Shown here one piece after another: positions 1 to 9,138 of a stretch of DNA of 22,531 bases (position 1 is its first letter; each line of letters opens with the position of its first letter). The notes below the pieces were generated by a model, which saw only the letters and a list, made by a program, of their open reading frames with translations, was not told where the DNA came from and did no database searches. Source of the DNA: Silene noctiflora (lineage: Eukaryota; Streptophyta; Magnoliopsida; Caryophyllales; Caryophyllaceae); NCBI GenBank assembly GCA_009801015.1, contig VHZZ01000750.1:46382-68912 (forward strand), given 5' to 3'. Position numbers and translations under genes: made by a program.

Positions 1-92
1 CTAATTTTGAATATTAAAAAATTAATTGAAATACCGAATTTCACCTTAATATTTAAAACGGTCCGTGCTTTTTGCACGGGTACAAAAACTAG
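1..92 (+). mobile_element. Helitron-like 3' terminus (first of two)
   Basis: The sequence shows a short GC-rich hairpin (CCGTGC at 63-68, TTTTT loop, GCACGG at 74-79) in AT-rich DNA, followed after ten bases by CTAG (89-92) and then a T. A hairpin just upstream of a CTRR end, inserted before a T, is the known signature of a Helitron 3' end. The 5' end (TC) would lie outside the window, so length and autonomy cannot be judged. There is no coding sequence in the visible part. Confidence 0.55.
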
Positions 93-232
93 TTTGACAT
101 TTAAAAACTCCTATTTGCAAATGTAAATTGAATATAACTACATACAAAACTTAATCATGTTTTTTAAATATAATTATTAGATAATAATATTTAAATTCTA
201 TACCCGTGCAAATTGCACGGGTTAAAAACTAA
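93..232 (+). mobile_element. Helitron-like 3' terminus (second)
   Basis: A near-perfect palindrome (acccgtgca/a/attgcacgggt region, 202-222) is followed by TTAAAAA and CTAA (229-232), then T. This repeats the architecture of the end at 61-92 and shares the cccgtgc...gcacggg stem, so the two are related. The interval from 93 may be the body of a short element or the flank of a second, nested one. No TC start is certain. Confidence 0.5.
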
Positions 233-234
233 TA

Positions 235-431
235 CTCCCTCCAAGTCTTAATGTTGGTTCCCTTTCTTTTGGACACCAAAATTAAGGAAATGAATTTGAA
301 CCACACAAAACACCCTACCCCACATGGAATTGAATTTGGACCACACAAAACTTACCAAAAAAGGAAAGGGGAACCAACACTAAACTACCACCAAAAAGGA
401 AACGGGAACCAACAATTAGACTTGGAGGGAG
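235..431. mobile_element. Stowaway MITE (197 bp)
   Basis: The terminal inverted repeats start CTCCCTCCAAGTCTTA and end in the reverse complement (...AGACTTGGAGGGAG). The next inner blocks (gttggttccc / gggaaccaac) are also inverted. The element is flanked by the TA dinucleotide at 233-234 and 432-433, the Tc1/mariner Stowaway target duplication. It has no transposase. The 61-codon open frame across it has no support as a gene. Confidence 0.88.
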
Positions 432-433
432 TA

Positions 434-1659
434 TAATATTATAACTGTAACAAATACGAAATACGACCTAATAAAGTAAAATAACTCATTAAATTACTTG
501 TTTATTTTCTTACGACATACGGAGTAGGAAATAACAATTGATAATGCACCAATTTAAAAGTAATACGAGTCCAAGAATGCGAAAGTCTTTAAAACACTGG
601 GATAACGATGAAATAATTTATGGGAGTAGTATCAATTGTTGAGTATTCATATGCATTTTATTTGTCTTTATTGAAATAATTGATACAGATTAATAGATTA
701 TGCCATATTTTTGACAGTATGCAAGCAGACAAACAGCTGATTGCAAATTAATGGACAATGCATTTTCAGTATCTGTTTACACAAATTTGAACCACAATTT
801 TCATGGTCCCTAATTCAGATCATTTATTTACATTCTTAATTGTACGGCCTACTATTTAATTCAGTATGGAGTATATGCATTTGTATTCCAGCTATATTAT
901 GAAACTGCGATATGGCAGAGGGTGTGCAGAAGCGGCGCAAATTATGTTTATTCGATTTTTTTTAAATTTGTATCTGATCAAATTTGATATACTAAGAGAA
1001 TAAAAATTATGAAAAGTTTTACCTCCAAAATGCAATTTATTAAATAAAGAAACAAATAATTTTTTCTTTCATTAAATCATTATCCTTACATTAAACTATA
1101 ATCTCTTCATTAAACTCTAATTATAATCTTTTTAATTGAAATAAAATATAGTTTGAGAATTAGAAAATAAAATCATTAAATTACACGTTTTATGACATTA
1201 CCTAATTATTTCGATTTGTTTTGTCGATTAATTTTTTTCCTCAAATAAAAAATGGAATGAGGTGAAATGAAATTAGTGAAATGTCAATTTATTTTGGATA
1301 AAAACTGGATTAATGGCTATTATGATTATATCCATTATGATATCTGATTTTATTAACAACGTTATCAATTAATGTTGATGTTTTTAGTGGATGTAATAAT
1401 ATAAAATTATTTTTAAAAATAATGTTGACAAAATACTGTACCATTTTTTTTATTAATAATAATGATCAATTCGCTCAAAAAAAAAAATTAAAATATTCAA
1501 GCTATAAAATAATCTTAATTTTATCGTGAAAATGCTAGACTAGCTCGTTCATAAGTAGTTTAGTGTTGGCTATTTGGTATACTACTCTTATTACATGGTA
1601 TACGTTAGAAATTCCGATTTACAAAAAAAAAAACATGCGTTTAAAATATTCTGAAATAA
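434..1659. other. AT-rich intergenic DNA, no gene seen
   Basis: About 1.2 kb of very AT-rich sequence with poly-A/T runs and no open frame that resembles a protein on either strand. It contains small caryophyllid-style motifs (tacggagta at about 519-527) but no terminal inverted repeats I could pair. The right part would be the 3' flank of the LBD gene that ends at 1660. Confidence 0.6.
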
Positions 1660-2403
1660 CTAAGAATCAAAATCTAAGCAAAATGCAATTAATCCTTTAA
1701 TCTTGGCCAACTCACATTCAACTTCTAATATTTGTTCACGGAGTTGGGTTAATATTCCTACAATTCCATACACCGGGTCTTGAACTCGAGACCTCGCTTC
1801 TATGACCATGCTCTCTATCGCGTCTTCTCGCTGCCCTTCTGGAATTTGCTGCATTTTGCATTATATCGATTATCATTTTGTAAAATGTAATTAATAAAAT
1901 TATTCTTGAATTTGGCAAAATTTATTTGAAATAGAATATAAAGTTAGAGTTTTGGTAACATTTTTCAAATTTAATAAACACATGAGAAAACGATTTTACA
2001 ATAAAATATCTATCAAAGTTACGACTTTTGAATAATCATGGCAATATTTTCACAACTGGGTTCTAACTTCAAAGTATATATATATACTCTTAATTAAAAC
2101 ACGTGTCAGAAATCCGAATAATAACAAAAAATAATTATAATATATTAATATATGTTTTTAGGGCACATGATATAAAATTCGAATAATAACAATAAATGAT
2201 TACGATATATACTTTTATATATTTTGCGAAAAATAGGAGTATACCTCAAGCATCTTGGCTACTTTGCTAGCTCCATAGATTTTATGAATAAAAGTGAATC
2301 TTTGAAGATCATTTGAAGGAAAATATGGTGAGAAAATACAATCTTTTGCACATTGTCTTCTCATATATTTGCATGCTGAGCATCTTGTTATATTTGATGA
2401 CAT
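1660..2403 (-). CDS. LOB-domain (LBD) transcription factor, two exons
   Basis: LBD proteins are plant-specific nuclear DNA-binding proteins that control organ boundaries, lateral roots and other developmental steps. Exons are 2403-2245 and 1848-1660, with a 396-bp GT-AG intron in phase 0, giving 115 residues. Residues 8-22 hold the zinc-finger-like C block CSACKYMRRQCAKDC (CX2CX6CX3C). The GAS block follows (YGASKVAKMLE, then after the intron IEARSRVQDPVYG), and a leucine/isoleucine-rich coiled-coil-like stretch (GILTQLREQILEVECELA) closes the domain. The protein ends shortly after it, as in the short Arabidopsis LBD23/LBD24 type (from memory about 120 residues). The intron falls after the KML of the GAS block, the usual LBD intron position. 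All key cysteines and the DPVYG motif are intact, so it looks functional. The start is the ATG at 2403. It is isolated among transposons, and I see no clear promoter motif. Confidence 0.85.
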
Positions 2404-2618
2404 TTTTAATAATAAATTTTAAAATTTTTACTATCATATAATATAATATCTTTGTAAGATATACCATGATTTTTTGATCATTATTATAACTTTTATTATG
2501 TTCATTGTTTCAATTAGGGAAGTTTTATATAACGGCTAGTTGGTTTAATTTGAAATTATTAGTAAAGTTAATAAGTATGGAAATTATTTTATAATTGCAT
2601 ACTCATTTAAGTAAAAAT

Positions 2619-2743
2619 TACATGCATTTATCGGTTAGCTTAATTGGTAAATGTAAAGTCGTGAAAGTTGATACTTATGACTTGAGTTCGAACTCCGTCA
2701 GCATTAAAATCGCCTTTGTATATCTTTGTACACCAAAAAAAAA
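2619..2743 (+). mobile_element. tRNA-derived SINE
   Basis: A box A-like sequence (ttagcttaattggta, 2635-2649) and a box B-like sequence (gagttcgaactc, about 2684-2695) have the spacing of an RNA polymerase III internal promoter. They are followed by a tRNA-unrelated tail (tttgtatatctttgtac) and a poly-A run. An 11-bp direct repeat taagtaaaaat flanks it (2608-2618 and 2744-2754), as expected for a LINE-mobilised SINE. The tail resembles Au-type SINEs, but that assignment is tentative. It is not a tRNA gene: the acceptor stem does not pair. Confidence 0.72.
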
Positions 2744-2755
2744 TAAGTAAAAATG

Positions 2756-3129
2756 TAATAATATAATAAGAGGATTATACATCCGATGTAATACCACCGG
2801 TTTTATAGTTTTTGAGCATTATAATAAAGTTTTTGAGTTTTGTTTTAAAAATTATGAGTTTTACTATTGAGTTTTTGAGTTCATTCGCTAAAACATTAAG
2901 CTCAAAAGAATATAATAAAACTCAAAAATATTAGATAAAAACTTAGTTAAATTTGATTTTTGATGAAAAAAAATTAAAATATAACTTATAACCTTTAATA
3001 AGCTTAGAAAAAATACAAATATGCTCAAAAACAAATAATGTTAGAGGTAATAAGCTCAGAAAAAATACACATATGCTCAAAAACAAGTAAAATCTGAGGT
3101 AATACATCCGATGTATATTCTTTTTTCTC
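2756..3129. mobile_element. Non-autonomous Mutator-like MITE, copy 1
   Basis: About 370 bp of non-coding DNA whose ends carry the same imperfectly palindromic motif atacatccgatgta (2777-2790 and 3103-3116) in inverted arrangement. It is clearly homologous over its whole length, in reverse orientation, to 16286-16632. Near the right end a block of about 55 bp containing aataagct(c/t)agaaaaaatac and atgctcaaaaacaa occurs twice in tandem. The motif ctcaaaaa recurs many times internally. A possible target duplication is gtaaaaatg at 2747-2755 and gtaaaaata at 3130-3138 (8 of 9). The outer limits are approximate. Two short minus-strand open frames inside it have no protein character. Confidence 0.7.
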
Positions 3130-3138
3130 GTAAAAATA

Positions 3139-3584
3139 ACATGCATGTATATTAAGTAGCGATTTAATTAAAGTCTTAAAAGGAATACAAATTAGACTTA
3201 TTTTGATTCTTAAAATGGATTTTAAATAAATTATAATCCGAAGCTTCATTATTACTATTATTTAACTTTTCTGTTTTTTATGTGATATATTTTAGTTAAA
3301 AATTCGATCAATTAGTTATAATGAAACTCAAATACAAAATAAAAAAAATGGTCCAACAAAGAAAAACAAAACATTGATATGGGTTAAGAAATGATGACTT
3401 TTTGGACAAAAACAAAGACTCATGGCAGAGCATAAATTTGTCCCAAAAACCCTAATTTGTACGAATGAGAAAACAACTTATTTTCGGTATTATTATTATA
3501 AAGATGGCTCAATTTTTGGCATCTGTCCCCAAATAAGAGTATGATAGGTGATGGGAGTTGATATTTCAACATTTTGAATTCTTA

Positions 3585-3632
<48 letters not shown>

Positions 3633-4443
3633 GTGGCACACGTTATATATAATTCGATCCTTCATTACAAATCATTATCGGTTGTATAGAATAGAACCCG
3701 AGATTTATATGTGTTTATTTAAACTTAGACATACAAATCACGAGTTTTATTTGAAAGAATCCGAGCTCCATTATAAAAATATTGAACTTAAAAAATTATA
3801 ATAAAATTAGAAAAGCTCGATTAAAACACATAAGCTCAGTTAAATTGGTTATGGTTTATAATAGTATTTGTGATTGCATATATTTGATATCTACTTGTCA
3901 ATAGTAATACAAAAGGTAGTTATGGAACCTGAATTGTGAACAAGAAGGTTTATTATTTATGTGAACAATTGCAATGTTACATAAATTCTTAATGTACGTA
4001 CGCCCTTAGAAGACATGTTAGTAAATCCGTAATACTATTAAAAGGTTTACCATATATGGATTGTGTGGTTTGATTCTACACAATTAATCGATAGTACTAT
4101 ACAAGAAAGTCTATTTCCGTGAACGGTTGCAATATTACATAGATGAGAATTGTTGATGGCGGTGAGTCGATGATGTTGTTGTCGTCCCTTGGCGTAAACA
4201 TTGATGTTGATGGTCTTTACGGATGACAGTGGTAAGGGTTCGTATCTGTTAACACAAGTGTTAAAGGGTTCAATTTCAGACTTGAGAAAATCAAATTTGG
4301 AAGGGATTTATCCATTAAGTTGCCTTCAGCATGTAATAGAAGATTTGTCTACTCTTAATCAACACCAAAACTCTATTATTGTTTACAATTGTGTAAAAGT
4401 TGGTTCTAAGGGGAGGGATGCTACATCAATTATCATTGACTAA
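3139..4443. other. Intergenic region with microsatellite and weak repeat traces
   Basis: AT-rich sequence without a recognisable gene. An approximate direct repeat of about 50 bp (3942-3991 and 4104-4153, both running caagaa...gtgaac..ttgcaat.ttacata) suggests an old duplication. An 80-codon open frame at 4201-4443 is the only long one. I do not recognise its product, it has no clear flanking exon, and I give it low weight as a gene fragment. Confidence 0.5.
3585..3632. repeat. (TTA)n microsatellite
   Basis: An almost uninterrupted run of about sixteen TTA/ATT units in intergenic DNA. It is likely to be length-polymorphic. Confidence 0.95.
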
Positions 4444-5055
4444 GGTTGGCCAACAGTACGAGTCGACTCGGCCCAGCCCGTTGATCGAGTCCCTAGCCCT
4501 AACTTGTTCAACCCGACCCAAGTCGCCTACGCATAATTGCATGCAGTGGCAGAGACATAGTTTGAATTTAAAGGGGTGAACGGGTAAAATGATATAAGGT
4601 CTACTCGTAAAAAATCGAAAAACTTAACTAGAAATCTTGAAAAGATTTGAGTTTCAAAAAAGGCAACGGTTGTTGTCCCATTCTGTGTCCCGCTCCATAC
4701 ATATCTTGACACATCAACACATTAACATATTTGTATGGAGTGAGACACAAAATGAGATACAAAAGTGGAACAAAGGATCCTTACTGGGCAACGGGGGGCC
4801 GAGAGCCCCTAGCTCAATCACTGATTGCATCATTTACGTGAATGGTAATAGAGATTCGTATTTCTCAATGACCTTTTTAGAAGTTTAACCTTGCCAACCA
4901 GGTTAAGGTTGACCCGAGCAAATCCTACCCGCCCCTCTTCCTGGGACGGGTCATAGTTAGACCAACCAACCCTAACCCATAACCGAACCCAATCCATGGT
5001 CACCTTTATCATTGAGCCATCAAAACATTGAAATAGGAAAGTGTGGAACGTTAAG
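4444..5055. other. Repeat-derived intergenic DNA
   Basis: This stretch is locally GC-richer than its surroundings, with repeated cccgacccaa / gttgacccg / acccgcccc motifs (4470-4530 and 4905-4985), a composition often seen in hAT-like and other plant repeat ends. I cannot pair convincing terminal repeats. The open frames at 4527-5075 on both strands look like translations of repeat sequence. Confidence 0.4.
4674..4761. repeat. Foldback inverted repeat (about 28/30 bp arms)
   Basis: The left arm (4674-4701, tgtcccattctgtgtcccgc then tccataca) pairs with the right arm (4732-4761, tgtatggagtgagacacaaa then atgagataca) apart from a two-base gap and a few substitutions. A 30-base spacer separates them. 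This may be a very short MITE or the central fold of a larger, decayed element. Confidence 0.65.
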
Positions 5056-5430
5056 GAGGTGTTTGGTTCACCCAATATAGGAATGAGGTATGAGGTTGGA
5101 ATGAACTAAACCTATACCATGTGTTTGTTTGACGGAAATGAAGGTTTCATACCCATGGTATCAAATTAGAAATAACAAAAAGTGATAAAAAAATTATGTC
5201 ATATTGTAAAAAAATCTTTTTATATATTTATTTGATTAAATTTTATCTATATGATTTAATAGTATTAAAAATTATTATTAAAAAATATTGTATTTTGAAG
5301 GTTTTTTTTAGCTTTGATCGATTTCTAACTTCATACCATCCATAATTGAAACGAATACAAGTTATGAGGTATCAAGTTCCAACACGATACCATCCAGGTA
5401 TAATTCCCGATTCCAAACAAACACTACCTC
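5056..5430. mobile_element. Probable Tourist/Harbinger- or hAT-like MITE
   Basis: The left end reads gaggtgtttggttcaccc and the right end, reversed, gaggtagtgtttgtttgg. Inner parts also pair loosely (ggtatgaggttggaat against ttccaacacgataccatcc). The interior is AT-rich and non-coding. No convincing target duplication is visible, so the superfamily is uncertain. It sits about 280 bp upstream of the F-box/kelch start codon. Confidence 0.45.
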
Positions 5431-5710
5431 AAAGAGGTTGACAGAATAATCCAAAAAATGAAAGAAGGGGCTCGTGGTGAGGCCATGCAAAATGCCAAAC
5501 AACAATGTCACATTCTCCCTACATTATACACACATACTTCTCCCACCAAAACTAATACCATGCTCAATTTCAATTTGACTGATTGATTATACAATTTCAC
5601 CATTTACAAAACCCATATCTTCAATCATTCAATTACTGTATTGATTCATCAGAACCCATATTTTCAATCATTCAATTACCTCAGAAAACACAATCAAAAT
5701 CAACAAAATC
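5431..5710 (+). promoter_or_regulatory. Promoter/5' leader region of the F-box/kelch gene
   Basis: The 280 bp before the ATG turn from mixed sequence to a C- and A-rich, T-containing leader typical of plant 5' untranslated regions. A near-exact direct repeat, acccatat(c/t)ttcaatcatt followed by caattac, occurs at 5611-5636 and 5654-5679, 43 bp apart. A possible TATA-like element is attataca at about 5522-5529. The transcription start cannot be fixed from sequence alone. Confidence 0.4.
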
Positions 5711-8700
5711 ATGGAACAATCATTGACCCATGAATCCCCAATATTTGATTTAGCTCAAGATCATCTTTTTTCAATTCTTTACTTATTACCAATTAAATCC
5801 ATCTTATCATTTGCTCAAACTTGTAAAAAGTTTCAATCTTTAGCATCATCTGATAATTTTTGGGAGACTATTTGTAGAAGAGATTGGGGTTCTACTTGTG
5901 TTGATGCACTAAAGTTTCAATCTTTTAATCAAAATCTTAATACTACTACTAATAATAGTAATAATAGTAATAATAATGTTAATAATATGTTATGGTTGAA
6001 GTTATATCAGCAGGTTGCACAACTGCGTTCTGTTTCATGTCATAAGTTGGTTGATACAGTTGGTGTTGGTGGTGATATGATTCCTTGCCCTAGAGCTTCT
6101 CATTCTCTCAATTTTGTGTCTAATTGTTTGATTTTGTTTGGTGGGGGTTGTGAAGGAGGTTAGTTTTTGTGTTTTTCAAGATGCCCATGTGATAATCTTT
6201 GTTATTACTCCTTCCGTCTCAGTCATTTGTTTACTTTTGCTTAAAACACCGCTTCCGGAGAATAAAAAAGGTGAATAAATGATCGAGACGAAGGGAGTAT
6301 GAATTGTGTGTGTTGGATTAATTACGCCTGTTTTTTGGTTGGACTGTTGTTTTAGGAATGTTTTTGGGTGAATTAGTATTAGGGTCTTTATCATGTTTTA
6401 TGATGATTCATAACATCATTATAATATGTGATGTTACATGTTTTTGTGTCTCCAGGAATATATTAAGTTAGGTGTGTAGGGATTTAAATTTTGTTTGAGA
6501 GCAACAACATTAGACCGTGCGTCAATGGCTCCTGCAAATTGCGGGCTAAGGGTGGTTGGATGTAGGTATTAGTTATGTTACTTAGACTCGTTTAGAAAGA
6601 TCCAACGAATGTGTGTGCCCAAGTGTCAGCCTTGGCTATCTTTATGAAAAACAGGCATATTTTGGCTTAAAATGAGGTGTCCACCATGTCCGACTCTTGA
6701 GTGTGGGACGCGGATACATGAGGGAATAAGAAGAGTCGAAGTAAATAGAATATCATTAGGATCTGTTTTTCACATGGGTGAGTTAAGAGTGTTCAGTTTC
6801 ACTCTCTTAGTCTTAAATAAGGATGTCCCTCAGAAGTAGTCTTAAATTTAGAATGTTGGACTGATGTCCCAAGGAATAGGTTACTTCAAAGTGGTGTAGC
6901 TAATTCTTTAATTCAAGGACATAAGTTGATTATGAGGTAGCGAAATGGCTTGGCGGTCGTTTATTTGAGAACTGGACTATCTGGAATAAGAATTGATGAT
7001 GCCTGGTTTTCTTTGAGTTTTGTTAGATTACTGTGCTGGACAGCCTTCAACGCCGATAAAGAAAAAGGTGCAGGAGGAGCTGTGATAGTGGCATCATGAT
7101 AAGGAGTGACTGGTATTTGCACTCTACTTGTCTATAATAGTACAGATACCATTAGGGATGCTTTATGCCAATTCGAGGTACCACTATCACAGCTCCTGCA
7201 CCTTTTTCTTTATCGGCGTTGAGGTACCCCAGCCTATATGGAATTTATGCTTGTTTCACAAGGAGATTCTCGATATTGATGTGAAACATAAAGCCTTAAA
7301 TTGGAGAGAAAATGTAATTGGAGACAAGTAGCTTTTGTGATGCTCAAACTTTGGTTGACAATATTCTATTAGTCTCCAGTGGCCTAATCTATCCTAGCAT
7401 CACTTCTGATATCCAAATGATGTTACCATGTTGGTTCATTGTACAAGCCTATGAGGCTTCTAGAATATGTTCACAAATCAATAGGACAATGTTTTACAAA
7501 TTTCATTCATATCAGCAGAAAACCCTTGCTCTCCGTTTTTTCTGTTATTGCATGAAGGTGCGATCAGAGGCAGCATCAGTTTACCAATTTTTCCAGTTCC
7601 CTTATGATGCTGCTTATATTTTTTTTCATAGTTCATAATATGACGTTTTCTAGACAATTCAAGTCATGAACTCATGATGCTTTGTGTGTGTGTGTAGAAA
7701 TTAAAACGATTCCGCTCTATTTCTAATGGAGGCAAAAGCTCGTTGTTCTTTTGACTCTGAATATGAATGAACTTAATGAAATAGTCTCTTTATACCCACT
7801 TGCGGCTTATCACACTTAGAATAGAGATGCTTGTCTTGTTCACTTAAGTGACGATTGGAAACAACTTCTTTTCTACGAGAGGTGAAAGTTACGTGCATTG
7901 ATACCCTCTAATCGTACTAAAAGATTGAAAGAATCTTTTGAGGTACTGATGCAGTGATGATGAGAATTGTGAATAAAATATCTCGTATTCTTGTATGGGA
8001 ATGTTGTGCATTGTACTAGTGTCAAAAATGTTTTTTTCTTAAAAACTGTGTTCAGAATTTAGGATTACAAGTTAAGACTATACCTCGTTTTTTGTTCTTT
8101 GGTATCCTGTGAATCTGTTCCGAATCTCTCTTGCTTTCTCTGAAATTTTATCTTTGCCATTCAGGACGCCATCGTGATGATACATGGGTTGCATACCTTG
8201 GTTATGACTTTCGAACTATAACAAAATGGGAGAAAGTCACATCAGGCTTGCCAACTGGGCGTTTCGGGCATACTTGTGTAGTGTCAAGTGACACACTTAT
8301 TTTGTTCGGGGGAATCAATGATCACGGTATTCGTCAAAACGACACATGGGTTGGGAAAGTAGTCCAAAATGAGGAATCCATTGTTACGTTGTGTTGGAAG
8401 CCATTGGATGTGGGGTCGGCATCACCACCACCTCGTGGAGCTCATGCTGGATGCTGCATAGAAAACAGGAGAATGCTTATTCATGGAGGGATTGGCTTAG
8501 ATGGAGTTAGATTAGCAGACATGTGGATTTTGGAGCTTTCAGAGAGCTATAGCCAGGGAACTTGGCATGAAGTTATAGCACATCCATCACCACCACCTCG
8601 TTCGGGACATACTTTGACTAGTATCGATGGGACAAGGGCTGTGCTTTTTGGTGGTAGAGGGCTGGGCTACGATGTTCTTGATGATGTTTGGCTTTTTGAC

Positions 8701-9138
8701 GCCTCTGAGGGTGATGCGAAATGGGTCAAGGTTATAGTTGACATGGAAAACGTACATCGGGGAACATCCCTAGCTAGAGTGGGTCATTCTGCCACACTAA
8801 TACTAGGAGGGGGCCTACTGATATATGGAGGTGAAGATTCCCTGAGACGCAGGAAACATGATTTCTGGCTGTTAGATTTAAACTCGATACCTGGCATCAA
8901 AACACACTCTTTTTCTTCGAGTTCTAGGTCGGCACTTACAAGAATGTGGAGACGGCTCAAATCCCATGGGTTTAACATAAACTCGCGCTCGTTTCATGCT
9001 GCATGTGCCGATCATTCAGGCCGTTTTGTGTATGTGTTTGGGGGTATGTTAGATGGAGTACTTCTGCCAGCGGAATCATCTGGTCTAAGGTTTGATGGGG
9101 AACTCTTTCTCGTGGAACTCCGCTTGAGAAACAGCTGA
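5711..9138 (+). CDS. F-box/kelch-repeat protein (At1g51550-like)
   Basis: A likely substrate-recognition subunit of an SCF (SKP1-cullin-F-box) ubiquitin ligase. Exons are 5711-6158 and 8165-9138, with a 2006-bp GT-AG intron splitting Gly150 in phase 1, giving 473 residues. An F-box (about residues 11-58: DLAQDHLFSILYLLPIKSIL, then the FWETICRRDWG end) is followed by an Asn/Ser/Thr-rich low-complexity spacer (about 75-95). Six kelch-type blade motifs with the ILFGG-like double glycine follow, near residues 144, 198, 257, 312, 371 and 442. Most have the conserved aromatic W (DDTW, NDTW, ADMW, DDVW, HDFW) a dozen or so residues later. The domain order and length match the Arabidopsis At1g51550 family as I remember it (about 480 residues). 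The kelch fan resembles that of ZTL-type proteins but there is no LOV domain. The start is the first ATG, directly before the F-box. The target is unknown. Confidence 0.92.
6208..6297. mobile_element. Short Stowaway MITE in the F-box/kelch intron (90 bp)
   Basis: The ends CTCCTTCCGTCTCAGTCATTT and aaatgatcgagacgaaggga are inverted, and TA flanks it at 6206-6207 and 6298-6299. It begins only 49 bp after the splice donor at 6159. Confidence 0.85.
7047..7222. repeat. Intronic inverted repeat, 42-bp stem
   Basis: 7047-7091 and 7181-7222 are perfect reverse complements except for an extra GAG in the left arm. The 89-base loop lies between. An 8-bp direct repeat gaggtacc (7175-7182 and 7221-7228) brackets the right arm. 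The element lies inside the F-box/kelch intron and would fold into a strong hairpin in the pre-mRNA. Confidence 0.88.
7140..7390 (+). mobile_element. Decayed Ty1-copia RNase H fragment
   Basis: If the right arm of the inverted repeat is left out, the frame around 7171-7330 reads QFEVPQPIWN, then HKEILDIDV and WRENVIGDK. These resemble copia RNase H segments (VPQPI.NL.CDN..., FH.RTKHI.IDVH..RE.V..G). The CDN active-site part is missing and later stretches are frameshifted (ETSSFCDAQTLVDNIL against the usual QLADI). It lies in the F-box/kelch intron in sense orientation. This is recognition by eye of a badly degraded sequence, so confidence is limited. Confidence 0.4.

Noticed and set aside
251..436. 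61-codon open frame across the left Stowaway
   Set aside because: It lies almost wholly within the MITE and its frame is a by-product of the inverted repeats; no protein features.
2635..2695. Possible tRNA gene
   Set aside because: Box A and box B are present, but acceptor and anticodon stems do not form, and a poly-A tail and target duplications mark it as a SINE.
2943..3249. Minus-strand open frames with a membrane-like composition
   Set aside because: They cover the MITE and its flank. The hydrophobic look comes from translating A/T-rich repeats (Phe, Leu, Ile codons).
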